A DNA stretch of 64,000 nucleotides from Martinezella rhizogenes (GTDB lineage: Bacteria > Pseudomonadota > Alphaproteobacteria > Rhizobiales > Rhizobiaceae), in contig NZ_SGNY01000005.1 in the NCBI RefSeq assembly GCF_007002745.1, positions 1 through 64,000 of the forward strand. Direction: 5' to 3'. Each line of letters opens with the position of its first letter. Positions within the stretch are counted from its first letter, which is position 1. The notes beneath the pieces were generated by a model. The model saw only the letters and a program-made list of their open reading frames with translations, was not told the DNA's origin and did no database searches. This document shows, in pieces, positions 34,768 to 43,217 of this stretch. A program made the position numbers and the translations under genes.

Positions 34768-35952
34768 TCAGAAGGTGCCGGTGAAACGTGAGGTGACGCT
34801 GGAGCCGCTATAAGAGAAGTCGGTGTCGCGCTCGCCATGCAGAAGGCGGTTGAATTCCACTTCAAGCTTGCTGCTCTTGCCGGTATCGATTGACAATGTG
34901 GCCACAAGTCTGCGTTCGCTGGTGTCGTAGTTGTAGTAAATCCAGTCCTTGTGAACGCGCTGCAGTGCAAGGTTGAGCCCCACCTTGTCGGTGAGCTTGC
35001 TCTTCATGACCAACTGCCAGCGCCGATGGAATTCGGCAATCGGGTCATCCGGGTCGAAAAGCGCATAGTCCTGCGAAAAACCGGCGCCGAAGGCGATTCG
35101 GTCAGTTGCTTTTACCTCGGCCTCCGTTCGTAGATAGGGCCGGGTGCGTTTCACCTTGTCGCTGATCTCGTCACCGGAAATGGTTGTGAGGCCCGCCTCG
35201 GCCAGAACCGCGAAACGGTCGGAGAACCTGTAACCATAGCCAAGCGAACCGCGCAGCGTATTGGCCTCGAACCGCTCATATTTTTCCTGTTGGCTTTCCG
35301 GCACGACGATGCGGTCATAAGCGAGTGTCAGTCCGGCTTCGCCGCCGGCCAGCGGTCGTTCATGTTCAGCCTTGAGGGATAAAAGTGCCTCATTGGCCTC
35401 CAGCCGGGTGGGCAGGAAATAGGCTGGCCTGAAACGCGCCTTGCCTTTCATCAGGCTGGCGAGGCTTGCCGTCAGCGTGTTCTTGCCGCCCAAAGCGAGG
35501 ATGCCGAGCTGGGAAGAGGCCTCCAGCTTGTGGTCCAGCCGCCGATAACCGATGTCTTCTTCTGGCAGGTGCACGAAGATATCACCGGCATCACTGCGCG
35601 TGCCACGCAACTCGATCGCCCATTCCAGCTTTTCGGAAAAACGCTTGGTCAACCCCAGCGAGGCAATGGTGTTGTGTTCATTGGCAAAACTATACCGGGG
35701 GAGACGGACCTCTTCATGCTCGAGCGCGTAACGCAGCTCCGCCCCTTCCAGCGCGATCTTGCCGTTGAGCCCGAAGCCGGCGCGCAGCGAAATCGCGCTC
35801 AGACGATTGGTATCGGCAAAATAATTTGTGTCATAGGCGACACCCGACTTATAGGTGACAGCGTGCTCATCCGCACTTTCACCCGCCCGTGCGCCGGAGC
35901 CACAGGCAAGCCCAAGAACAAGCGCGATACATCCCCCCAGTCGCATTCGCAT
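34768..35952 (-). CDS. Predicted outer-membrane beta-barrel protein
   Basis: 394 residues: signal peptide MRMRLGGCIALVLGLACGSGARAG, then many alternating amphipathic strands ending with ...SSVTSRFTGTF, with C-terminal Phe as in outer-membrane barrels. Strands such as YKSGVAYDTNYF, RYALEHEEVRL, LGYGYRFSDRFAVLAEAGLTTI and LQRVHKDWIYYNYDTSERRLVATL are typical. No named family is recognised, so function is unknown. It is upstream of the DUF1007-NicO pair on the same strand, with a 91-base gap. Confidence 0.7.
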   Translation of the reverse strand: MRMRLGGCIALVLGLACGSGARAGESADEHAVTYKSGVAYDTNYFADTNRLSAISLRAGFGLNGKIALEGAELRYALEHEEVRLPRYSFANEHNTIASLGLTKRFSEKLEWAIELRGTRSDAGDIFVHLPEEDIGYRRLDHKLEASSQLGILALGGKNTLTASLASLMKGKARFRPAYFLPTRLEANEALLSLKAEHERPLAGGEAGLTLAYDRIVVPESQQEKYERFEANTLRGSLGYGYRFSDRFAVLAEAGLTTISGDEISDKVKRTRPYLRTEAEVKATDRIAFGAGFSQDYALFDPDDPIAEFHRRWQLVMKSKLTDKVGLNLALQRVHKDWIYYNYDTSERRLVATLSIDTGKSSKLEVEFNRLLHGERDTDFSYSGSSVTSRFTGTF

Positions 35953-36217
35953 CTCCGGTCTCTAATTAAGCAATATCTTATATTTAGATGGTTAATAAAG
36001 TTTCCGGGGTTTTTTTATTGTCGCAGCGGCAAATGATTACTCGCTGCAATCAGATTCATCTGGATGAGCGCCGCGCAAGATAGATAAAACTTTATTAAAT
36101 TCACAAGTATTAGTGTTAATTGTTTATTGTAATATTAGCCTTTGCTTGAATTAGAATCCTCTAAATATACAGTTCAGTTACGCCAGATGGCGTGATCAAA
36201 CATAAGAGGAGAGAGAA

Positions 36218-36505
36218 ATGATTGCTAAATTTGCTTGCGTAGCCGCTATTCTTACTGTCGCTTCCGTTGGTCAGGCCAATGCCGGCGGTCTTCTGGGCGG
36301 TATCCTTTCCGGAAACAGCAACAAGGGTGGCGCGCTCGTTGTGGTGTCGCCAAGCATCGATCTGGGGCTCAACGGCATCCTGTCCAACAACGGGATCCTG
36401 AACGGCAACAAGACCGGTATCCTGAGCGGTATCCTGAACGGCAACAAGACCTCTGTCGACGTCATCGACAACAAGAATGACGGCGGCAAGAAGCGCCGGC
36501 ACTAA
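36218..36505 (+). CDS. Small secreted protein with GIL(N/S)GN(K) repeats
   Basis: 95 residues: signal peptide MIAKFACVAAILTVASVGQANA, then a Gly/Asn/Leu/Ile-rich domain with repeated GIL[N/S]GN units: GGILSGNSNK 27-36, GILSNN 53-58, GILNGNKT 59-66, GILS 67-70, GILNGNKT 71-78. The tail DVIDNKNDGGKKRRH is basic. The two GILNGNKT copies match over 21 bases of DNA 36 bases apart (36395 and 36431). Strong ribosome-binding site AAGAGGAGAGAGAA and a strong terminator downstream suggest a well-expressed monocistronic gene. Family not recognised; repeats suggest a beta-rich extracellular protein. Confidence 0.75.
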   Translation: MIAKFACVAAILTVASVGQANAGGLLGGILSGNSNKGGALVVVSPSIDLGLNGILSNNGILNGNKTGILSGILNGNKTSVDVIDNKNDGGKKRRH

Positions 36506-36994
36506 AAGACTAGACCGAAGATCGACAGGGATTTTCGATGAGAACGATGCGCGCAGGACATAAGCCGGGAACGATCCGAGTTGCGTCTGTATGACGCATG
36601 GCGCTTCCGGCAACAACAAACGGCGCATCGCACAACTGAAAGGGGGCCTCGTGGCCCCCTTTTTTTTGTTCAGATTTTCTCGATCATACTTGCACAACAT
36701 TGCGTTCTGAACGCTACTTATGATGGATTTTGTAGATTGGACCTGGCCGTTATCGCTTCATTATGATCGCCCGGATTTATGTGCTAGTTATCTAATTTAT
36801 ATATTGGCAAATCTCGAAATATTAACGGATTTATATCGTTCATACTTATCTTTTCTTAAATTTTCACACGATGTTAACCTTGTTGAGCTTCAATCATAAG
36901 GTGCGTTCACCTTGTTAATTACGTTGTGTTTCGTGGCGGATTTGTTCGCGCCCCGCAGCGTGGTGGGTGAAGTTGTTTTTCAAGGAGCTATCGC
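36506..36994. other. Gap between the small repeat protein and the Omp25-like gene
   Basis: Contains the terminator at 36641-36667. From 36700 to 36960 it is strongly AT-rich (for example ATATTGGCAAATCTCGAAATATTAACGG) with no credible gene; this probably holds the promoter and long leader of the outer-membrane protein gene. Confidence 0.5.
36641..36667 (+). terminator. Rho-independent terminator
   Basis: AGGGGGCC (36641-36648), loop TCGT, GGCCCCCT (36653-36660), then eight T in a row. A textbook terminator 135 bases after the small secreted repeat protein gene. Confidence 0.95.
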
Positions 36995-37642
36995 ATGTTG
37001 AAACAATCATTTCTGGCACTCGTCACTCTCGGCGTGTTTTCGGGTGCTGCCGTTGCCGCCGATGCGGTCAATGACATTCCGGCTGCACCATATGTCAATG
37101 ACGCCGCGCCTTCCTTTTCCTGGGACGGTTTTTACGCCGGTGCTTCGGCTGGTTATGGCTGGAACCGTGTGAAGTCGACCACTTTTGGCGTCACCACGAA
37201 GCATGAATTCGATGGCGCGCGTTTTTCCGGTTTTGCCGGTTATAATTTCGAGGTGGCACCATCCGTCGTTCTCGGCGTCGAGGGTGATCTTGGTTATGCC
37301 TGGGGCGACAAAACCATTGTTACCAGCAAGGTTTCCGCAGGTCTGAACGGCTCTGCACGTCTGCGTGCCGGTTATGCCATCGATCGTGCCCTGATCTACA
37401 CCGCCGGCGGCTACACCGCGACCGACAGCGAAGTGGATGCACCGTTCGGCAAGGACAGTAAGGTGCTGCACGGCTGGACGGTTGGCGCCGGTATCGATTA
37501 CGCTTTCACCAACAATTTGTTCGGCCGTGTCGAATATCGCTACAATGATTTTGGTAAGGCGACCTATAGAACGGGTGCGATCTCGTCTGTAGGCGATGTC
37601 AATGAACATGTCGTCAAGGTTGGTCTCGGCGTGAAGTTCTGA
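36995..37642 (+). CDS. Outer-membrane porin-family protein, Omp25/Omp31 type
   Basis: 215 residues: signal peptide ending AAVAAD, an acidic/proline segment, then an eight-strand barrel (SWDGFYAGASAGYGWNRV, ARFSGFAGYNFEVAPSVVLGVEGDLGYAWG, RLRAGYAIDRALIYTAGGYTATD, GWTVGAGIDYAFTNNLFGRVEYRYNDFG) ending VGLGVKF. WDGFYAG and the final KF mark the Omp25/Omp31 family of alphaproteobacteria, which stabilise the outer membrane. CAAGGAGCTATCGC precedes ATG 36995. Confidence 0.92.
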   Translation: MLKQSFLALVTLGVFSGAAVAADAVNDIPAAPYVNDAAPSFSWDGFYAGASAGYGWNRVKSTTFGVTTKHEFDGARFSGFAGYNFEVAPSVVLGVEGDLGYAWGDKTIVTSKVSAGLNGSARLRAGYAIDRALIYTAGGYTATDSEVDAPFGKDSKVLHGWTVGAGIDYAFTNNLFGRVEYRYNDFGKATYRTGAISSVGDVNEHVVKVGLGVKF

Positions 37643-37730
37643 TCAGGGGCGCTTCCGCTCTTCGGACAGAACGGGGGGGCGCTGATAGCGCCAACGCATG
37701 GGCAACCATGGGACCTTTATCGATCCATAC

Positions 37731-37760
37731 CGGCCCGGCGGGAGATGTTCTGCCGGGCCG
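37731..37760 (+). terminator. Hairpin downstream of the Omp25-like gene
   Basis: CGGCCCGGC (37731-37739) pairs with GCCGGGCCG (37752-37760). No T-run, so a stabilising hairpin or Rho-assisted end. It lies 89 bases after the porin gene and 150 before the MFS gene. Confidence 0.5.
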
Positions 37761-37909
37761 AGCTATGCTTGGCGAGCGAAAAGAAAATGCCGGCATGGTT
37801 CCGTTCGAAACCAAAAACGTGCGCTTCCTGACTTACGAGCTTGAACCGTGGTCGGGTTTGGTGAGATGGTGCGATCCTGTCCCGTCTCCCAGCATCCAGT
37901 CGATTCCCC

Positions 37910-39091
37910 ATGCTACAGAAAAGCACTTCGCCGGGCGCTTTTGATCGTCAGGCCTATATGATCGCGCTGCTGGTCTTCGTTGCCGGCGGCACCAATGCGG
38001 CTGTTGTGCCGTTTATCGGATTTTACATTATTCAGGTGCTCGGCCACGCGCCTGCGACACTCGGCATCTACAGTGTTACGGCAATGGTCGCCTCGATTAT
38101 AGCCAGTCGCATGTATGGCGAACGTGTCGATGCCGGTGTGCGGATACGGCCCCTGCTGCTTCTTTCCGTTGCCGGGGCTTTTGTTGCGGCGGCGGCGGCG
38201 ACGTTCGGTCATCTGGCGCTGCTGGTGGCGGTCACGGCCACCGGCATGGGACTTTCCAACGCCGCCAGTACGCTCGTTTTCAGTTATGGTCGATATCACG
38301 GCCGGGTGCAGGTGCTCGATACGACCTCCTACAACGCTTTCCTGCGGATGATGGTATCGCTGGCATGGATGCTGCTTCCGGCCGCCGCCTATCTGATCGT
38401 TGATCTCGCCGGTGCAAAAGCCGTGTTCATGAACGCCATGCTGATGGCAGCCATCTGGGGTGGGCTGGCCTTGGCCATAGTGCCGCGTGGCCAGACTTGC
38501 CCTATGGAACGGCGACAGGACGGCGAGACCGATGAAGGGCGCAACCTGCCGCTGCTTATGGCGGCGGCGGCCAGTTTCTGCATGTCTTTCGCCCATTCCC
38601 TGTGCGCATCGGCCCTGCCGGTGTTTCTTGTGCGCGAGGTTGGGTTGCCGGATTACGCGCCGGGCCTGTCGCTCAGCATCAAATGCGCCATGGAGGTTCT
38701 GCTGATCCTGCTTGCGCCGAGGATCATGCGGCGGGTCAGCGCCCGCCTGTTGCTGAGCGGGGCGGCGGTAACGGCGATTATAGCCTTCAACATCATCGCC
38801 TCGGTCACGACATTGCCCGCCATGCTATTCGGCGCAGCCATGGAGGGAGCTTATTATGGCCTTTTCGCGGGCACGAGCCTGACCTTCATTCAGGGCTTTG
38901 CGCGCGGGCGCACGGCGCGGGCGACTGCGCTTTATATGAATTCCATCTTCCTTGCCGCACTGTTTGCCGTGCCCTTGATGGGGTTCGTGGCGCAATATTC
39001 CAGCTTTGGTGTGTCGATCCGGCTTGCCTCCGTGGGCGCCGGTGCTGCCCTGCTGTTATTGTTCCTGACGCGGCGTCAGGTGAGCGAATAG
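37910..39091 (+). CDS. MFS sugar-efflux transporter (SET/SotB-like)
   Basis: 393 residues with about 12 hydrophobic helices. The N-terminal VFVAGGTNAAVVPFIGFYIIQVLGHAPATLGIYSV, then a loop with SRMYGERVDAG and central cytoplasmic loop RGQTCPMERRQDGETDEGRN, fit the SET subfamily of major-facilitator sugar exporters. It may export sugars or glycosides that accumulate. ATG 37910 has no clear ribosome-binding site; the alternative ATG near 37958 would remove the first 16 residues. Monocistronic. Confidence 0.8.
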   Translation: MLQKSTSPGAFDRQAYMIALLVFVAGGTNAAVVPFIGFYIIQVLGHAPATLGIYSVTAMVASIIASRMYGERVDAGVRIRPLLLLSVAGAFVAAAAATFGHLALLVAVTATGMGLSNAASTLVFSYGRYHGRVQVLDTTSYNAFLRMMVSLAWMLLPAAAYLIVDLAGAKAVFMNAMLMAAIWGGLALAIVPRGQTCPMERRQDGETDEGRNLPLLMAAAASFCMSFAHSLCASALPVFLVREVGLPDYAPGLSLSIKCAMEVLLILLAPRIMRRVSARLLLSGAAVTAIIAFNIIASVTTLPAMLFGAAMEGAYYGLFAGTSLTFIQGFARGRTARATALYMNSIFLAALFAVPLMGFVAQYSSFGVSIRLASVGAGAALLLLFLTRRQVSE

Positions 39092-39171
39092 ACGGATTTT
39101 CGGCTTCATTCCCGTGATAGGCGCAGGGATGAGGAGAATAGGGCCAGTACACTGTCTGGCCCGTCGCCGCC

Positions 39172-40164
39172 TTAGGCCGAAATATCGATAATGCCGCAGT
39201 CGCCGGCCTCTGAAGCGAAGGCGAGCAGTTTGCCGGTGGCGCTCCAGTCCATGCTGGTAATGGCGCCCTTGCCGGGGCGGCGCAGCAGGGCTTCCTTGCC
39301 GTCGGCAAGGCGCACGCCGAGGATCATGCCGTCGATGAAGCCGATGGCAAGCACGTCTTCCACCGGGTGGAAGGCGACATTGGTGACCATGATGTTGGCG
39401 CGGCTGCCGAGTTCTTCCGGTGCCTTGCCCATCGGGCCGTCCTTGCCGGCAAATGGCCAGACGATGGCGGCCGGCGCGCCGGAAGAGGCAAGCCATTTCC
39501 CCTTTGCCGACCAGGAAATGGATTTGACCTTGGCAGGATAGCCCGTCATGCGCATGTGGCGGGCTTCCATGCCGCCCTTGGTTGCTTCCATCTTCCAGCC
39601 GTGCAGGGCGTTTTCCTGCATGGTGGTGACGAGGAACTTGCCGTCAGGCGAGAAGGTGACGCCGGTATGCGCGCCCTTCCATTCCAGATCGATCGGATCA
39701 CCCGCGCTCGCCACCCAATGCAGCGTCACGCCGTTATAACGCGCGGCTGCGATGCGCAGGCCCTTTGGCGCAAAGGCAATCGCCTCCACCGTGCGCTCTT
39801 CCTTGAATTCCTTGACCGTGCCGTCTGAAAGCCGCACGAAGCTGGATTTGCCGACACCGTAAGCGACCGCCTTCTGCGGCCCGCCGGCCACGACGCCCAC
39901 CCATTTGCGCGGTACGTTGGCGATTTCGCTGATGCTGCCGTCATGGCCGATACGCAGCACACGCCCGTCTTCGCCACCAGAAAGCAGCGTGGCGCTGTAG
40001 GGATCGCGAATGCAGGTCAGAAGCCCCTCATGCGCCTCGGTTACCTTTTCTCCGCCATCCAGCCGGTGAATGGTGCCGGCGGCGGTGGCAAACAGGGGAA
40101 TGTCGCCGAGAAAATGGGTCGAGACCACGTGGCCTTCGATATCAAGCGGGGCAACAGTCGGCAT
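39172..40164 (-). CDS. WD40-repeat protein
   Basis: 330 residues made of WD40-like blades; examples are GAHTGVTFSPDGKFLVTTMQENALHGWKM, VKSISWSAKGKWLASSGAPAAIVWPF and NVAFHPVEDVLAIGFIDGMILGVRLADGKE. The sequence suggests six to seven blades, a beta-propeller scaffold. No catalytic domain or signal peptide is visible, so it is cytoplasmic. Not clearly in an operon: it converges on the MFS gene, and the CobW gene is 277 bases upstream on the same strand with a repeat element between. Confidence 0.85.
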   Translation of the reverse strand: MPTVAPLDIEGHVVSTHFLGDIPLFATAAGTIHRLDGGEKVTEAHEGLLTCIRDPYSATLLSGGEDGRVLRIGHDGSISEIANVPRKWVGVVAGGPQKAVAYGVGKSSFVRLSDGTVKEFKEERTVEAIAFAPKGLRIAAARYNGVTLHWVASAGDPIDLEWKGAHTGVTFSPDGKFLVTTMQENALHGWKMEATKGGMEARHMRMTGYPAKVKSISWSAKGKWLASSGAPAAIVWPFAGKDGPMGKAPEELGSRANIMVTNVAFHPVEDVLAIGFIDGMILGVRLADGKEALLRRPGKGAITSMDWSATGKLLAFASEAGDCGIIDISA

Positions 40165-40273
40165 GGGGCATCGGTCTTTCGTCTATGTGTCTGATGGCGG
40201 GGCGTCATTCCCGCCGGCTGGCATGGTTCTAGAGCATTTTCGGCAAAAGCGGAACCGCTTTACATCCCTTCAA

Positions 40274-40390
40274 CCTCATTCCTGTGCTTGTCACAGGAAT
40301 CCAGCCGACGCGCGTCTGCGCGGCGAGAAAAGTTCCTTCAGCCCAAGGGCTTGGGCTGGCTGGATCTCTGTGACAAGCACAGAGATGAGG
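40274..40390. repeat. Intergenic mosaic repeat, type B (CAGCCCAAGG(A/G)CTTGGGCTG)
   Basis: Outer inverted arms CCTCATTCCTGTGCTTGTCACAG / CTGTGACAAGCACAG...GATGAGG flank a ~60-base centre with GCCGACGCGCGTCTGCGCGGCGA and CAGCCCAAGGGCTTGGGCTGG. Relatives of this element are at 44309, 47019, 48030 and 54021. Confidence 0.88.
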
Positions 40391-40441
40391 GAAGATAACG
40401 ATCATACCCCGGCGCAAGGCCGGGGCACGGAGGGATAAGGA

Positions 40442-41578
40442 TCAGGCCGTCGCGAGGCAGGCGTTGAAGCTCTTTTCCAGCTTTTCGCGGTCCAGTTCGC
40501 GGCCGATGAAGACGAGGCGGCTTTCGCGCTTTTCATCTTCCTTCCACGGGCGCTGGTGATCACCCTCGATGATCATGTGCACGCCCTGCACCACGTAACG
40601 CTCCGCATCGCCCTTGAAAGCGATGATGCCTTTCAAGCGCAGGATGTTCGGGCCGTCCGTCTGGGTAACCTTCTGGATCCACGGGAAGAACCGCTCGGGG
40701 TTCATCTCGCCGCCGCGCAGCGAGACCGACTGCACGGTCACATCATGGATCGGCGAAACCGCACCATGGTGGTGGTGATCGTGGCTATGGTCATGCCCAT
40801 GGTCATGATCGTGGTGATGATGCCCGTGATCATGGTCATGGTCGTGATGATCATGATGATGATGCCCGTGATCGTGATTGTGGTCGCAATCAGGGCCGCA
40901 GACATGATCCTCATGGCCGTGTTCGAGGAAATGCGGATCGTTTTCGAGCGCGCGTTCCAGATTGAAGGCGCCCTGATCGAGAACCCGGGCAAGATCGACG
41001 CCTGAACGCGTCGTCTTGTAGATGCGCGCGGATGGATTGATAGCGCGTACGATATCCTCGATGCGGGCGACTTCCTCCGGCGAAACGAGATCGGTCTTGT
41101 TGACGACGACGACATCGGCAAAGGCGATCTGGTCTTCGGCCTCGCGGCTGTCCTTCAGGCGCAGCGGCAGGTGCTTGGCGTCAACCAGGGCAACGACGGC
41201 GTCAAGCTCGGTCTTGGCGCGCACGTCGTCATCCATGAAGAAGGTCTGGGCGACGGGAACCGGATCGGCAAGGCCTGTCGTCTCGACGATGATGCCGTCG
41301 AAACGGCCGGGCCGGCGCATCAGGCCTTCCACGACGCGGATCAGGTCGCCGCGCACCGTGCAGCACACGCAGCCATTGTTCATTTCGTAGATTTCTTCAT
41401 CGGACTCGACGATCAGATCGTTGTCGATGCCGATCTCGCCGAATTCATTGACGATGACAGCGTATTTCTTGCCGTGGTTCTCGGAGAGAATGCGGTTGAG
41501 AAGCGTCGTCTTGCCGGCGCCGAGATATCCCGTCAGGACGGTGACTGGAATGGGCTTGGCTGGTGCTGTTTCGGTCAT
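40442..41578 (-). CDS. CobW/COG0523-family GTPase with His-rich metal-binding insert
   Basis: 378 residues. Walker A GYLGAGKT (17-24), metal-binding CxCC motif GCVCC (69-73), Walker B-like [10 protein letters not shown] and NKTD (160-163) show a COG0523 G3E GTPase. A long histidine-rich insert (about 220-272, mostly HDH/HHD/HGH) precedes the CobW C-terminal domain. Such proteins act as zinc (or other metal) metallochaperones, often under Zur control; a palindrome resembling a Zur site lies upstream. It is transcribed on its own, downstream of the creatininase gene. Confidence 0.92.
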   Translation of the reverse strand: MTETAPAKPIPVTVLTGYLGAGKTTLLNRILSENHGKKYAVIVNEFGEIGIDNDLIVESDEEIYEMNNGCVCCTVRGDLIRVVEGLMRRPGRFDGIIVETTGLADPVPVAQTFFMDDDVRAKTELDAVVALVDAKHLPLRLKDSREAEDQIAFADVVVVNKTDLVSPEEVARIEDIVRAINPSARIYKTTRSGVDLARVLDQGAFNLERALENDPHFLEHGHEDHVCGPDCDHNHDHGHHHHDHHDHDHDHGHHHHDHDHGHDHSHDHHHHGAVSPIHDVTVQSVSLRGGEMNPERFFPWIQKVTQTDGPNILRLKGIIAFKGDAERYVVQGVHMIIEGDHQRPWKEDEKRESRLVFIGRELDREKLEKSFNACLATA

Positions 41579-41695
41579 GGAAAACCCCGCGTGGAGACAA
41601 GGCCCGTAAAGGCCTCAAGGAAGAAGTGTCGACGTCCATATAGGCGCGACGTCCGGGCAGTTCAAAGAGATTTTGGCCTAAACCGGCCAAGTGGC

Positions 41696-42496
41696 TCAAA
41701 TTTTGTTATGAAATAACGTTATGTCAAAAGCGTGGACATCTTCAAGCAGCTCGACAAGGCCTTTAACGGCGTGGGAGATGAGCCTCTCACCCTTTTCGGC
41801 CGCGGCCGCTGTGGCGTTTCCCGCAACACCATCGGGGTTGAGATCGCTCATCAGCCAGCCGAAGGCGTGCGGGCCATAGGCGCGCAGATGCCGGAAGCGG
41901 CTGGCGAAATCGCTCTGGCGTGAAGGGAAGTCGGCTGCCTTTTCCATTATCACCCGGTCCGGGCAGAGCGCCAGCATGACGGAGGTTTCGATATCGCCGC
42001 CATGAATGTCGATCGCCTTGTCTTCCGGCTTCACCACATCGGCGGGCACGCCGAAACGGGTCCAGCTGGTGGCAACCGCCAGCATGCCAAAACGGGCGCG
42101 GGCCTCGGTGGCGACGATGGTCATCAGCGGCGAATTGCCGCCATGGGCGTTCAGCATCACGAATCTACGCACGCCTTTTTCATATTCGGCTTCAGCAATG
42201 CCGAGCCAGCGCTCAACGGCCTCATCGTAACGCAGTGTCTTCGTGCCCGGCACATCCATGTGTTCGATGGAATATCCGACGGGCTCCACCGGCAGGAAAG
42301 AGACCGGCAGATGGGAGGGCAGGGCGGCAGCAAGACGGGCAACGATACCCTCGGCAATCAGCGTATCTGTCTCGAAGGGCAGGTGCGGACCGTGCTGTTC
42401 ATGGGCGCCCAGCGGCAGCACGGAAATTGCACCTGTTGCGCGAAGATGAGGGTCTGTTACGTTTTCGTCGTGATAATGCGTGTATGAGTTTGGCAT
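41696..42496 (-). CDS. Creatininase-family amidohydrolase
   Basis: 266 residues. The metal-binding motifs GAHEQHGPHLPFETDT, LNAHGGNSPL and HGGDIETSVML are those of the creatininase family (creatininase, FAPy deformylase, MftE peptidase). Substrate unknown. ATG 42496 (MPNSYTHYHDENVTD) is preferred to longer frames, because it gives the family N-terminus. It is divergent from the MarR gene; their starts are only about 80 bases apart. Its 3' end carries the Zur-like palindrome described separately. Confidence 0.88.
   Translation of the reverse strand: MPNSYTHYHDENVTDPHLRATGAISVLPLGAHEQHGPHLPFETDTLIAEGIVARLAAALPSHLPVSFLPVEPVGYSIEHMDVPGTKTLRYDEAVERWLGIAEAEYEKGVRRFVMLNAHGGNSPLMTIVATEARARFGMLAVATSWTRFGVPADVVKPEDKAIDIHGGDIETSVMLALCPDRVIMEKAADFPSRQSDFASRFRHLRAYGPHAFGWLMSDLNPDGVAGNATAAAAEKGERLISHAVKGLVELLEDVHAFDITLFHNKI
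41705..41717. promoter_or_regulatory. Zur-box-like palindrome upstream of the CobW gene
   Basis: GTTAT-GAA-ATAAC is a perfect 5-base-arm inverted repeat, 127-139 bases upstream of the COG0523 start. It matches the GTTAT...ATAAC shell of alphaproteobacterial Zur sites but differs at the two bases flanking the centre. It also lies within the last codons of the creatininase gene, so chance is possible. Confidence 0.35.
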
Positions 42497-42575
42497 CTGG
42501 CAGTCCGCGCGTGCATTCGGTAAGGATTTCCAGCAACATATATCGGTTCCGCCACAGGGTAAAAGGCACTCGCAT

Positions 42576-43085
42576 ATGAGCAAGGACAAAACTGGGCATA
42601 AGGACAAGGGCGCCAAGAAAGAAAAGGGCGGCAAGAAAATAAAGGACGCCAAAAAAAGGGATGAGAATTTCAACCCTGAAGAACTGGCGCAATCCATCAC
42701 CCAGGCCGCCCGTTCCATGCGCACGGCACTAAGCCACAGCCTTGCCGAAAGCGGGCTTTATGCCGGCCAGGACGGAGTTATTCTGGCGCTGGCGCAGGAA
42801 GGCAGCCTCACACCAGGGCAGATCGCCCAGAAGCTCGGCGTCAAGGCGCCGACCATGACGCGCACCATCGGCCGCATGGAAGCCCAGGGTTTCGTGGAGC
42901 GCAGCGGTGACGACGAGGATGGCCGCGTGACACTGGTGAAGCTGACAGAAGCGGGCCTGCAAAGCGTCGAGCACATCAACATCTCGATAGCCGATTGTGG
43001 CGCAAGGGCCATAGAGGGGCTTTCGGCCAAGGATGTTCGCACCGTGGTTAAACTTCTCAAGGCAATCGATACCAATCTTCAATAA
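42576..43085 (+). CDS. MarR-family transcriptional regulator with Lys-rich N-terminal arm
   Basis: 169 residues. The first ~33 residues are highly basic (MSKDKTGHKDKGAKKEKGG, then KKIKDAKKRDENF), followed by a typical MarR domain: ESGLYAGQDGVILALAQEGSLTPGQIAQKLGVKAPTMTRTIGRMEAQGFVERSGDDEDGRVTLVKLTEAG. ATG 42576 is chosen because AAAGG precedes it and an in-frame start at 42480 would lie inside the divergent gene. The basic arm probably adds non-specific DNA contacts (inference). Likely regulates itself or the divergent creatininase gene. Confidence 0.87.
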   Translation: MSKDKTGHKDKGAKKEKGGKKIKDAKKRDENFNPEELAQSITQAARSMRTALSHSLAESGLYAGQDGVILALAQEGSLTPGQIAQKLGVKAPTMTRTIGRMEAQGFVERSGDDEDGRVTLVKLTEAGLQSVEHINISIADCGARAIEGLSAKDVRTVVKLLKAIDTNLQ

Positions 43086-43150
43086 TTTATTGAAATTTTT
43101 AAAAATAAAACTCTGTTTTGTGGGCGCCTCTTAAACAGGTTGCGGATTTT

Positions 43151-43178
43151 GTTTAAATTGTTTAATTGCAATTTAAAC
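43151..43178. promoter_or_regulatory. 28-base palindrome upstream of the LacI regulator (candidate operator)
   Basis: GTTTAAATTG (43151-43160) and CAATTTAAAC (43169-43178) are exact inverse copies around TTTAATTG, ending 39 bases before the GTG start of the LacI-family gene. A likely autoregulatory operator. AT-rich with TTTAAA steps, as often found for LacI-family sites. Confidence 0.55.
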
Positions 43179-43217
43179 AGGGACATCCGTCGCTGACATG
43201 CGTTTGGGAGGAATGCT

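Noticed and set aside
34677..34970. 98-residue N-terminal extension of the DUF1007 gene
   Set aside because: It would overlap the upstream outer-membrane gene and hide a perfect signal peptide that begins at 34676.
37708..37944. 78-residue frame between the porin and MFS genes
   Set aside because: Overlaps the hairpin at 37731 and the MFS start; no ribosome-binding site or family.
40780..40890. Tandem-repeat-like CATGGTCATGATCGTG tract, considered as a CRISPR or microsatellite
   Set aside because: It encodes the His/Asp-rich insert of the CobW protein on the minus strand; repeats are irregular and in frame, with no spacers.
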